The translations under genes were made by a program, and so were the position numbers. The notes beneath the pieces were generated by a model, which was not told where the DNA came from, did no database searches, and was given only the letters and a program-made list of their open reading frames with translations. Shown here piece by piece: positions 18,363 through 26,434 of a stretch of 49,611 nucleotides of DNA (within the stretch, counting starts at the first letter, position 1; every line of letters starts with the position of its first letter). Origin of the DNA: Bacteroidales bacterium (GTDB lineage Bacteria; Bacteroidota; Bacteroidia; Bacteroidales; UBA932); NCBI GenBank assembly GCA_017398335.1, contig JAFQGK010000056.1, forward strand, positions 1 to 49,611, read 5' to 3'.

Positions 18363-20198
18363 ATGAGAAAGATAGCGATACTTACAATAGTGTTGGCATT
18401 CGTGCTGTCCTGTACACGGAAGGTACAGGACAACACTATCAGCGTGATGCCTCAGCCGATGTATGTAGGAGCTTATGAAGGAGTGTTCTGTATAGGCAGG
18501 GATACGAAGATAGTGGTGGACGATCCTTCAGAGGAGATGCTTAGAATAGCAGGATTCCTGAATGAGAAACTTTCTAAAGCTGCCGGTTTTGAACTTGAAG
18601 TACTTAAGGGCGGACCTCTGCCAAAGGAGAATTTCATTGCATTCATGAATGCAGGAATGCAGTCTGAAAGCTATGTCATTGACGCGAAGCCGGGATTCAT
18701 ACTTATAGATTATGGTGACGGTGCAGGAGCGTTCTATGCGCTCCAGACGCTGTTCCAGCTGCTTCCGCCAGAAATATTCTCACAGCAGGTTCAGAAGAGG
18801 GTAGAATGGACAGTGCCTTGCTGCAACATTGATGACAAACCACGTTTCAAGTATCGTGGCATGCACCTGGACGTATGTCTTCACTACTTCGATCTGGACT
18901 TCCTCAAGAAATACATAGATGTAATGGCTGCCCATAAGGTGAACAGATTCCATTGGCATCTTACCGAGGATCAGGGCTGGCGTCTGGAAATCAAGAAATA
19001 TCCTCTTCTTACTGAGAAGGGACAGTGGAGAAAGGAGACTGTTGTCGGTTCGCTCAAATCAGGCGTGTATGATGGCACTCCTCACGGAGGTTATTATTCG
19101 CAGGAGCAGGTCAGGGAGCTTGTGAAATATGCAGCTGACCGTTATGTGACCATTATTCCTGAGATTGAGCTTCCGGGTCATGCGCTTGCTGCTATTGCAT
19201 GTTATCCTGAGCTTTCATGTGGTCTTGAGGAACATTATGAGACAGCTACGAAATGGGGCGTATTCAAGCAGGTATATTGTCCTAAAGAGTCCACATTCGA
19301 GTTTCTCGAGGATGTTTTCGATGAGGTTATGGAACTTTTTCCATCGGAACTTATACATATCGGCGGAGACGAGTGCCCGAAGGCGAGCTGGAAGGTGTGT
19401 CCTCATTGTCAGGCCCTTATCAAGAAGCTTGGTCTCAAGGATGAGTATGAACTTCAGAGCTATTTCGTGACAAGAGTGGAGAAATACATCAATTCCAAGG
19501 GTCGTCAGATCATCGGTTGGGACGAGATTCTTCAGGGTGGTCTTGCTCCGAACGCCAAGGTTATGAGCTGGCTTGGTGAGGAGGGCGGTATAAAGGCTGC
19601 GCAGCAGCACCATGAAGCGGTGATGGCTCCTCACTATAAGTACTATTTGGATTACTGGCAGGCGGATCCGGACTCCGAGCCTCTGGCAATGAGCGGACCT
19701 ACTACTTTACGTACAATGTACGACTATGAGCCTGTTCCTGAAGTCCTTACGCCGCAGGAGGCAAAGTATATCATCGGCGTGGAAGGTTGTGTGTGGACAG
19801 AATATATGCCTACGCCAGAAAGAGTCGAGTATATGGCATGGCCTCGTATGTGTGCCATAGCAGAAACCGGCTGGACCAGAAAAGCTAAGGATTGGGACGG
19901 CTTCACAAGAAGGCTTGAGAAGCACTTTGATCGTCTGGACAGGATGCAGGTGGCATATTGCGATGCTTTTTACAGCCCGATGATAGTCTTCCATAAGGAT
20001 ACACCATACAATATGGTCGTAACTATGACGGTTGATGCTCCGGATGCGAAGATACACTATACATTGGACGGCTCGATGCCGGATGCGGATTCTCCGATAT
20101 ATGACAAGCCGTTCTCAATCAACAGGTCACAGACAGTAACAGCAGTGGCGGTCAGAGAAGGACGCCAGATAGGAAATATAAAATCTAAACGTTTTTAA
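18363..20198 (+). CDS. GH20 beta-N-acetylhexosaminidase lipoprotein
   Basis: 611 aa. Lipobox FVLSC (Cys about 17). A GH20b N-terminal domain (about residues 25-155, with MPQPMYVGAYEG) precedes the (beta/alpha)8 GH20 domain: RGMHLDVCLHYF, FHWHLTEDQGWRLEIKKYP, EIELPGHALAA and the catalytic D336-E337 in HIGGDECPK; then a C-terminal chitobiase-like Fn3 domain (IHYTLDGSMPDADSPIYD). It removes non-reducing beta-linked N-acetylhexosamine. It is clearly paralogous to the GH20 half of the preceding protein, so a tandem duplication with different fusion partners. Two GH20s and no lysozyme or GH3 NagZ means exo-trimming is well covered while the endo-acting glycanase must be sought among the TIM-barrel lipoproteins. 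Confidence 0.93.
   Translation: MRKIAILTIVLAFVLSCTRKVQDNTISVMPQPMYVGAYEGVFCIGRDTKIVVDDPSEEMLRIAGFLNEKLSKAAGFELEVLKGGPLPKENFIAFMNAGMQSESYVIDAKPGFILIDYGDGAGAFYALQTLFQLLPPEIFSQQVQKRVEWTVPCCNIDDKPRFKYRGMHLDVCLHYFDLDFLKKYIDVMAAHKVNRFHWHLTEDQGWRLEIKKYPLLTEKGQWRKETVVGSLKSGVYDGTPHGGYYSQEQVRELVKYAADRYVTIIPEIELPGHALAAIACYPELSCGLEEHYETATKWGVFKQVYCPKESTFEFLEDVFDEVMELFPSELIHIGGDECPKASWKVCPHCQALIKKLGLKDEYELQSYFVTRVEKYINSKGRQIIGWDEILQGGLAPNAKVMSWLGEEGGIKAAQQHHEAVMAPHYKYYLDYWQADPDSEPLAMSGPTTLRTMYDYEPVPEVLTPQEAKYIIGVEGCVWTEYMPTPERVEYMAWPRMCAIAETGWTRKAKDWDGFTRRLEKHFDRLDRMQVAYCDAFYSPMIVFHKDTPYNMVVTMTVDAPDAKIHYTLDGSMPDADSPIYDKPFSINRSQTVTAVAVREGRQIGNIKSKRF
18387..18439 (+). other. Long nested inverted repeat in the 5' coding region
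   Basis: TGTCCTGTAC (18406-18415) pairs perfectly with GTACAGGACA (18423-18432) around a 7-nt loop. An outer pair ATAGTGTTG (18387-18395) / CAACACTAT (18431-18439) extends it, sharing two bases. The structure begins 25 nt after the start codon. Confidence 0.55.
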
Positions 20199-20200
20199 TC

Positions 20201-21049
20201 ATGTCAACACTAAGATTAACCGAACAACCATCATTGTATGATCATCTGGAAAAGAAATCCGTAGCGGAAATCATCCATGACATCAATGAAGAGGACAAAA
20301 AGGTCCCAATGGCAATTGAGAATGCATTGCCAGAGCTTGAGAAGATTATCAGCGCCATCGAACATCAGCTCCGTAACGGCGGCAGAATGTTCTATGTAGG
20401 TTGCGGAACCGGAGGACGTCTTTCCGTTCTGGATCAGGTGGAGCTTCCTAATACCTATGGTATCGACCCGGAGATGATCCAATGTGTTCTTGCCGGTGGC
20501 GTGGAGAATCTCGTTCTTGCTCTTGAGGAGGCAGAGGATGACGTGGAGGAAGGCTGGCGTACTCTTCAGCAGAAGAATGTAAGCCCTAAGGATATCATCG
20601 TTGGTCTGAGTGCCAGCGGCACTACACCATATGTCCTCGAGACTCTCAGACATTGCCAGGAGAACGGAATCCCAACAGCGTCTGTAGTAGGTAATCCTGA
20701 TTCGCCGATCTCAAAGGTGTCTGACTATCCTTGCGAGATCGTCTGCGGTCCGGAATATATCACAGGAAGTACGAGAATGAAGTGCGGTACAGTGCAGAAG
20801 TGTGTGTGCGACATGATCAGTACCACTGTTCTCATCCGTCTTGGCCGTGTAGAAGGAAACAGGATGGTGAATGTCCGTCTGATAAACGATAAGGTGGTAG
20901 ACCGTTCTGTACGTATGCTTATGGAAAGAAATCCTTCACTTACAGACTATGCGTTCTGTGAGGCGAAGATCAAGGAGTGCGGCAATGTGAAGAAGACAGA
21001 GCAGCACCTCTTTGAGATAGGAGTACTTGATAAATTACCTGAACTATGA
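20201..21049 (+). CDS. murQ: MurQ-family N-acetylmuramic acid 6-phosphate etherase (variant SIS loop)
   Basis: 282 aa, cytoplasmic, SIS fold. Start and architecture follow MurQ: LTEQPSLYDHLEKKSVAEI, INEEDKKVPMAIENALP, a first phosphosugar loop, GLSASGTTPYV, GPEYITGSTRMKCGT and RLGRVEGNRMVNVRL. Family members cleave the D-lactyl ether of MurNAc-6-phosphate to GlcNAc-6-phosphate. E81 and E109 align with the catalytic Glu positions of E. coli MurQ. Odd points: the usual GTSGRLGVLDASE is here GTGGRLSVLDQVE, losing the loop Ser, and the protein is slightly short at the C-terminus. It could be a true etherase or have shifted to another amino-sugar phosphate. Shares the operon with a BadF kinase and a sugar transporter, like the MurNAc genes of Tannerella. 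Confidence 0.82.
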   Translation: MSTLRLTEQPSLYDHLEKKSVAEIIHDINEEDKKVPMAIENALPELEKIISAIEHQLRNGGRMFYVGCGTGGRLSVLDQVELPNTYGIDPEMIQCVLAGGVENLVLALEEAEDDVEEGWRTLQQKNVSPKDIIVGLSASGTTPYVLETLRHCQENGIPTASVVGNPDSPISKVSDYPCEIVCGPEYITGSTRMKCGTVQKCVCDMISTTVLIRLGRVEGNRMVNVRLINDKVVDRSVRMLMERNPSLTDYAFCEAKIKECGNVKKTEQHLFEIGVLDKLPEL

Positions 21050-22401
21050 AAAGAATGATTAAAATGGGAAGTGCATTGGTCGCTCTGACCATGCTGTTCC
21101 CTGCATGCCAGGAGAAAGCGGATCCTTTTTCAGTAAAGGAATATACTGACCTGATAATCAATGAGGTTTCAGCTCATGACGACAGAGATGATGTCGATAC
21201 ATGGGTGGAGATAGTAAACAACTCACAGCAGGATAAGGATCTCTCTAAACTGAGTCTGTATCTTACTGACGAATATTTCGACGGAAGGCAGATAGCTTCA
21301 TTTGAAGGCAAGACGCTTAAGCCGGGCGAAAGACTTGTCGTAGCCACAACAGACGAGGCTCTGAATACAGGTATCTCATCTGCAGCAGACTTTTCTCTTG
21401 TGCTTGCTCTTGCACCTGATAACGGTATCGTGGACAAGTTCGAGCGGGCAGATATGGGAAGACTTGCACTCCCGGGCTCATATCAGAGGATCCCTGACCT
21501 GACAGGAGACTGGCAGAGGACTCCTGCAGCCAGCAAAGGACGTGAAAACAGAGTGCTGACTCTTGAGAATACAAAGCCGAATGCAATCTGGCTCTGGAGC
21601 GCTCATGCTGCTGAATGGATTGAAAATGACGGCGAAATCATGAAGCGTATGAAGTCGCTGGGATATGATCATATCCTCCTGAACTTCTCTGCATTTGAGA
21701 CTGCCAGCAAGAGAAAGACAACAACTCAGTTCATTCAGCTCGCAGCCGAAGTAGGTATGATGGTACATGTCTGGATGCAGGCTTTCTATCAGGGCGGATG
21801 GGTATCTCCTGTGATTGATGCAGAGAACCGCTACGATCAGGATCTGTTCGACAAGATTGTTGCCGAGGCGAAGTCTTACGTGGAGGAATATGGTGCTCAG
21901 GGTATCCATCTTGACTACATCCGTTTCGGCGGTACTGCTTATAAGCATAATCCATCTGCTGAGATCACTGCAGTTGGTGCGGTTAACGAGTGCTGCCGTC
22001 AGGTCCGTGAGGGTATCGACGCCGTAGGTGACAATATCGTTCTTTCTGCTGCAATGATGGCCGAAAGCAGTGCTGCTTACTATTATGGACAGAATCCTGC
22101 TCAGATGGGTAAGTATGTTGATATCTTCATGCCTATGATTTATCGTTATCATGCCTATGGAGTAAAGGACTCAGATGCGACATGCAAGACCAGAAGCCGT
22201 CTGTTTACAACTGTTACAGACAGACCTGTATGGGCGGGCATCACTACATATGAATATCAAGGTGAGAGTGTAAAAAGCCTCCCTGCTGAGACGATCAGAG
22301 AAGATGCCGATCTGTTCGCGAATGAAACAGATTGTTCAGGTCTTGTATTGTTCCGTTATGCACTCGGAGATTTCCCAGACGTAAATGACCTTTGGAATTA
22401 A
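21046..22401 (+). CDS. Lamin-tail domain plus TIM-barrel putative glycoside hydrolase lipoprotein
   Basis: 451 aa, overlapping murQ by 4 bp. Lipobox FPAC (Cys about 17). Residues about 30-165 resemble a lamin-tail domain (LIINEVSAHDD, WVEIVNNSQQDKDLSKLSLYLTD split across the strand region, LKPGERLVVAT). Residues about 180-450 form a GHL10/DUF4015-like TIM barrel: IWLWSAHAAEW, MVHVWMQAFYQGGWVSP, GIHLDYIRFGGTA, ILSAAMM-type strand, YYYGQNPAQMGKYVDIFMPMIYRY and VWAGITTYEY. The Asp in HLDYIRF is a likely active-site residue by position. Paralogous to the protein at 25508. Substrate unknown; a candidate glycan-cleaving enzyme of the pathway. Confidence 0.72.
   Translation: MKRMIKMGSALVALTMLFPACQEKADPFSVKEYTDLIINEVSAHDDRDDVDTWVEIVNNSQQDKDLSKLSLYLTDEYFDGRQIASFEGKTLKPGERLVVATTDEALNTGISSAADFSLVLALAPDNGIVDKFERADMGRLALPGSYQRIPDLTGDWQRTPAASKGRENRVLTLENTKPNAIWLWSAHAAEWIENDGEIMKRMKSLGYDHILLNFSAFETASKRKTTTQFIQLAAEVGMMVHVWMQAFYQGGWVSPVIDAENRYDQDLFDKIVAEAKSYVEEYGAQGIHLDYIRFGGTAYKHNPSAEITAVGAVNECCRQVREGIDAVGDNIVLSAAMMAESSAAYYYGQNPAQMGKYVDIFMPMIYRYHAYGVKDSDATCKTRSRLFTTVTDRPVWAGITTYEYQGESVKSLPAETIREDADLFANETDCSGLVLFRYALGDFPDVNDLWN
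21073..21094 (+). other. Inverted repeat in the 5' coding region
   Basis: GCATTGGTC (21073-21081) pairs with GACCATGC (21087-21094), eight pairs with one bulged T and a GCTCT loop, starting 28 nt after the start codon within the signal-peptide region. Confidence 0.4.
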
Positions 22402-22431
22402 CATAATAACCACTAATTAAACCTTAAAATT

Positions 22432-25431
22432 ATGAAAAGATTAAGTTTCTTTTTAATGTCTGTAGCCGCATTGCTAATGCTGGTTACAGGATGTAAGCCG
22501 GATGATCCAATCGAAGGCGGACCTGGCGACGGCGGAGCGAAAGTCGTAGGTACTTTCAAGCAGGCAGACGTTGTCGCTGCTGCAGCCGATCTATATGAGG
22601 CATGGCTTGAGGATTCAAACAACCTTCCAGCAGCCATGACAGTAGGCTCTACAGAACTTACTCAGCCTCAGTATATCTATGCTTTGGCCAAGACTATCGT
22701 TGATATTCAGGCAAAGAGTACTGCTGATATCGATGTGTTGAGCTACAAGATGGCTGACCATCCAGAAAGAGACAGCTATGACCAGCTCGAGATTGCCGTT
22801 TACAACGGTCCGAAGAACGGAGATGATACAGAAGACCTCGGTAACGTGGCAAAACGTATGATCGACGCTATGGCTGCGAAGGGTCAGGTGCCTAACCAGA
22901 CTCTTTTCACCCGTGATGGAACCAATATCGCTTTCTCTACAAAGCGTGCTACAATCTGCTTCCTTCGCGCCCTTTCAGAGTACAAGCCACAGAGCAAGAT
23001 GCCGGAGAAGGTTTCTACCGATTATCTCTCAACATCAGCTACAATCAAGGGCTTCGCTACAGAGTTTGTAAAATATCTGGACGTTTGGGATAAGTCAATC
23101 TGTGAGGTATTCAGCGCAGACGGATCACGTAACTCAGGTAACGGCAAGCCATGGGAGAATGTTCATTTCGTTCCTATTCCTTACACTGGAAGTGCAGTAA
23201 ATGCTGACGGTACTGAGCAGTTCGATCCTAAGTTCCAGCCATATTTTGAGCCGGAAGTAGCAGGCGTGAAATATACTGCAGCTCAGTGCTGGGGAATTGC
23301 TCTGAAGGCTCTTATTGATCTTTGCTCTGTGGAAGGTTCTACAGTGTGGGAGACAGAGCGTACTCCTGACAAACCTGCTCATACTCTCGGAAACGGTAAG
23401 ACTATGAACGCACCTATCCCTCAGCTTGAGGAGTGGTTCATCTGGGGACAGCACCCATGGTATGAGAATGAGAACGACGGTGGACCGGTTAAGTACAACG
23501 AGCAGCCTATTACTGAAGTTGACATCGCATTCATGATGAGAGTAATGCCTTGGCATCTTACAAGATCAAGCCAGCTTGCAGCTATCGGTAACTTCCAGCA
23601 GTTCGGTACAAGCAAGGAGTCAACACTCGTTTACGACGGATATCTTGGACTTATCTGCCCTATGCGTGAGCTCCTGATCGCAGCTCGTATCTTCAAGTAT
23701 ATCCTTGACAACGACATTACTGAGAACGTTTACGATGCTATCAAGGATCAGAAGTTCTCATTCGACCTTTACGGTTCTGAGCAGCCGGACATCACTCTTG
23801 ATGTGGACAAGCTCAACTTCACATATGAAGGTGGAGAGCAGAAGGTAAATGTTACAACTAAGGATGCGGCTTGGACTGCAACAGTTGAGGGAGAAGGCTT
23901 TACCGTATCTCCTGAGTCTGGTAATGCAGGTGTAACAACTGAGGTTACTGTTACTGCCGCAGCCAATACTCTTGGTTCCCGTTCAGCAACTATTACCTTC
24001 ACAACTGCAACAGGAAAGTCAAAGACTGTTTCAGTTCAGCAGGGAGCTTCTCCTACAAGCGCAACTATCAGAGAGTTTGCAACTGAGTACGTTAAACTCA
24101 TTGACATCTGGAAGAAGAATGTAGGCGTTGTCAACACTTCAGCTGGAATCGGCGCTCAGGGTAACGAGCTTGATGTTGAGAATGCACACTACGTACCGGA
24201 TGACACTACCATCAAACTTGGTGATATCGTGTACAACCTTGCAGATGCTGTAGAGCTTGCATCACGTTCATACCTCCTCCTCCGCGGATATGACGGAAAC
24301 AACACTACTACATATGGTAGAAATCTTCCGATACCAAAGATTGAGAAGGCTTATACTATGGACAACAACCTTCCGGAGACACACTCATATACTTGGGGCT
24401 CTTATCCATATGCTGAGCCAACTAACGGAGGATGGTTCAGAATGGTGACAGCTGAGGGTGAATTCGAACTCATGAAGGTTGATATCCTTGACGACTATTC
24501 ACACCGCCATACCAATTACCCTGGACAGGGAGGTGCTCTCTCTAACTTCTGTGGTTATACCGGCGACTATCTTCCTGGATATACCGGATGTTGCTGCGTT
24601 AAGCGTATCATGCTCGCTTATGCATACTTCTTCAAGTACATGCTTGACAATAACCTCAGCGACGCTACTGGCATTTCACCTGACCAGACATTCGAGGCTC
24701 CTCTCTTTGGAGAGAGCGAAGTTGCTCCAACTATCAAGGCTTTTGCAACTGAGTATGTGAAGTTCATCGACATCTGGGAGAAGACAACAGGTACAGTGAA
24801 CTATATGCACCCTACAGCTCTTGTAACTGAGGGTTGGAGCTACGACGGCGTAGCTAACATCGAGAACGGTCACTACATCCCATTCGATACTAAGCTGACA
24901 GTTGCCGGTGTTGAGTACTCTACAAGTGAGGTGTTCGATATCGCACTCCGCTCATACCTCCTTCTCCGTGGTATTGATGCTACAGACGAGACAGCAGTAG
25001 GTGCCGGTGCATTCTCTAAGCTTGAGAAAGCTTACACTATGGACGACAACTTCCTGCCGGCTCGTGCCCTTACCTGGGGTTCTGCTCCTTGCAATGAGAC
25101 AGGAACAACTGCTGAGGGTGGTGCTGTAAGCGGAAATGGTGGTCCTCTCAAAATGGGTACTCCTCCGAATGGTGAGGATAAGGTAAAGGTTGACCTTCTT
25201 GACAACTTTGCAGAGAGAAATGCTAACTTTGCAACTGTGAAGAATGGCAATCAGATTGGTAATATGGCAGGATATACAGAGAGACTTGCTGGTTACTATG
25301 GCTGTGCTTCTGGTCACCGTATGCTCCTTACTTATGCATATTTCTTCAAGTATATGCTCGACAACAACCTTTCTGACGCAACAGCTATTCCGGCTGATCA
25401 GACATTCGAGTCTTATCATTTCACTAAATAG
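22432..25431 (+). CDS. Large surface lipoprotein of pseudomurein-binding-repeat-like modules with a BACON domain
   Basis: 999 aa. Lipobox LVTGC followed by KPDD, fitting surface export. Residues about 43-90 read like one pseudomurein-binding repeat (AAADLYEAWLEDSNNLP, MTVGSTELTQPQYIYALAK). Three long homologous modules follow: about 203-450 (A), 544-763 (B) and 765-997 (C), each starting with (T)I-FATE(Y/F)VK and ending with FKY(M/I)LDN, then ...F(E/D) LYG/LFG. Between A and B, residues about 451-539 are a BACON-type beta-sandwich (LDVDKLNFTYEGGEQKVNV, SVQQGA). No enzyme motif is seen. Likely a multivalent surface protein that captures the polymer for SusCD. B and C are most alike, indicating recent duplication. 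Followed by an internal terminator-like hairpin. Confidence 0.72.
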   Translation: MKRLSFFLMSVAALLMLVTGCKPDDPIEGGPGDGGAKVVGTFKQADVVAAAADLYEAWLEDSNNLPAAMTVGSTELTQPQYIYALAKTIVDIQAKSTADIDVLSYKMADHPERDSYDQLEIAVYNGPKNGDDTEDLGNVAKRMIDAMAAKGQVPNQTLFTRDGTNIAFSTKRATICFLRALSEYKPQSKMPEKVSTDYLSTSATIKGFATEFVKYLDVWDKSICEVFSADGSRNSGNGKPWENVHFVPIPYTGSAVNADGTEQFDPKFQPYFEPEVAGVKYTAAQCWGIALKALIDLCSVEGSTVWETERTPDKPAHTLGNGKTMNAPIPQLEEWFIWGQHPWYENENDGGPVKYNEQPITEVDIAFMMRVMPWHLTRSSQLAAIGNFQQFGTSKESTLVYDGYLGLICPMRELLIAARIFKYILDNDITENVYDAIKDQKFSFDLYGSEQPDITLDVDKLNFTYEGGEQKVNVTTKDAAWTATVEGEGFTVSPESGNAGVTTEVTVTAAANTLGSRSATITFTTATGKSKTVSVQQGASPTSATIREFATEYVKLIDIWKKNVGVVNTSAGIGAQGNELDVENAHYVPDDTTIKLGDIVYNLADAVELASRSYLLLRGYDGNNTTTYGRNLPIPKIEKAYTMDNNLPETHSYTWGSYPYAEPTNGGWFRMVTAEGEFELMKVDILDDYSHRHTNYPGQGGALSNFCGYTGDYLPGYTGCCCVKRIMLAYAYFFKYMLDNNLSDATGISPDQTFEAPLFGESEVAPTIKAFATEYVKFIDIWEKTTGTVNYMHPTALVTEGWSYDGVANIENGHYIPFDTKLTVAGVEYSTSEVFDIALRSYLLLRGIDATDETAVGAGAFSKLEKAYTMDDNFLPARALTWGSAPCNETGTTAEGGAVSGNGGPLKMGTPPNGEDKVKVDLLDNFAERNANFATVKNGNQIGNMAGYTERLAGYYGCASGHRMLLTYAYFFKYMLDNNLSDATAIPADQTFESYHFTK
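22460..22489 (+). other. 13-bp imperfect inverted repeat in the 5' coding region
   Basis: CTGTAGCCGCATT (22460-22472) pairs with AATGCTGGTTACAG (22476-22489) through 13 pairs (two G-U, in one case avoided by a bulged T) and a 3-nt loop. It begins 29 nt after the start codon. Confidence 0.5.
24058..25428 (+). repeat. Tandem in-frame module duplication
   Basis: Two adjacent modules (about 24058-24720 and 24724-25428) encode strongly similar sequence. Shared blocks include ATEYVK.IDIW, NG/AHYVP...D, A.RSYLLLRG, KAYTMD.N and AYFFKYMLDNNLSDAT, with similarity still visible in the DNA. A more distant copy lies at about 23035-23780. Confidence 0.75.
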
Positions 25432-25459
25432 TCTGCAAGTCAGTCAATAGAATAAATTT

Positions 25460-25490
25460 GCCGGGTGGGTACTGCCCACCTGGCTTTTCT
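25460..25490 (+). terminator. Internal terminator or attenuator
   Basis: GCCGGGTGGG (25460-25469) pairs with CCCACCTGGC (25475-25484), ten pairs including one G-U, with a 5-nt loop, followed by TTTTCTTT. It lies in the 76-bp gap after the 999-residue lipoprotein gene, the widest gap of the operon. Partial termination would lower expression of the downstream peptidase and import genes relative to SusCD. Confidence 0.65.
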
Positions 25491-25507
25491 TTCAAAAGTA
25501 TGTTCCT

Positions 25508-26431
25508 ATGAAGAAATTCAGGTTTATTGCAGCGATAGTATTGTTCCTCATGCTTGCAGCATCATGCAGGACGGAGAAAGTCAAGTTCGAAAACACCAAC
25601 GGAATATGGCTTTGGGGTGTTCATATGAAGGAGGCTCCTCTCCAGGAATATGCCGAAAAGGGTATCGGCCATATCTTCCTCAATGAAGCAGCATTCGACA
25701 GATGGGGAGAAAATGAGGTATATGCATTCATCGATGAGTGTGAAAAGTATGGCCTTATAGTACACATTTGGTTCCAGGCTTTCTATTTCGATGGAAAATG
25801 GGTAAGCCCGATTGATGACGAGAAGAGAGCCATCAAGCAGGATTTCTATGACATGGTGATTGCAAGAGCAAAAGGCTATGTCGAGAAGGGAGTGGATGGA
25901 ATCCATCTTGACTATATACGCTATGGCGGAACTGCCCACAAGCATGACTGGCCGGAGTGCGGTGCAACCTGGTCTGTCACCGAGTTCTGCCGTCAGCTTA
26001 ATGTTGCTCTCAAGGAGGTCAATCCTGACGTGATTCTTTCGGCAGCCCTTATGCCTGAGATCGACAGCGAATATTATTATGGACAGAATCCTGAGCAGAT
26101 GGGTCAGTATCTTGACGTTCTCATTCCTATGGTGTATCGTTACGGTTATGCCGGCGAGGACAAGTCTCTGGAATGGGTGATCGAGGTTTCCAACTGGTTC
26201 GAGGAGAAGTCGGGCCCTGCCGATGTATGGGTGGGTATCCAGACTTACAAGGTAAATATGACTCCTGAGGCATCAGGACAGTTCTCAGATGGTGGTCACA
26301 TCATCCCGCTGACAGCTGAAGAGCTGCTCTCTGACTGCAAGGATATTCTCAAGACAAACTGTACAGGTATCGTTTATTTCAGACATGGTATAGGCGAATA
26401 TCCTGATATCAGCGATCTTTGGAAGAAATAG
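25508..26431 (+). CDS. TIM-barrel putative glycoside hydrolase lipoprotein
   Basis: 307 aa. Lipobox LAASC (Cys about 19). A single GHL10/DUF4015-like barrel: NGIWLWGVHMKEAPLQ, LIVHIWFQAFYFDGKWVSP, GIHLDYIRYGGTAHKHDW, VILSAALMPEIDSEYYYGQNPEQMG, YLDVLIPMVYRYGYAG and VWVGIQTYKV. It matches the barrel half of the 21046 product nearly motif for motif but lacks the lamin-tail domain, so the two are paralogues flanking the binding lipoprotein. The Asp of HLDYIRY is the best catalytic candidate. Likely periplasm-facing or surface-anchored; substrate unknown. Confidence 0.75.
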   Translation: MKKFRFIAAIVLFLMLAASCRTEKVKFENTNGIWLWGVHMKEAPLQEYAEKGIGHIFLNEAAFDRWGENEVYAFIDECEKYGLIVHIWFQAFYFDGKWVSPIDDEKRAIKQDFYDMVIARAKGYVEKGVDGIHLDYIRYGGTAHKHDWPECGATWSVTEFCRQLNVALKEVNPDVILSAALMPEIDSEYYYGQNPEQMGQYLDVLIPMVYRYGYAGEDKSLEWVIEVSNWFEEKSGPADVWVGIQTYKVNMTPEASGQFSDGGHIIPLTAEELLSDCKDILKTNCTGIVYFRHGIGEYPDISDLWKK

Positions 26432-26434
26432 AGT

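Noticed and set aside
25453-25460. TAAATTTG as a promoter -7 box for the 25508 gene
   Set aside because: No TTTG at 19-21 nt upstream, and the start point would fall inside the terminator hairpin.
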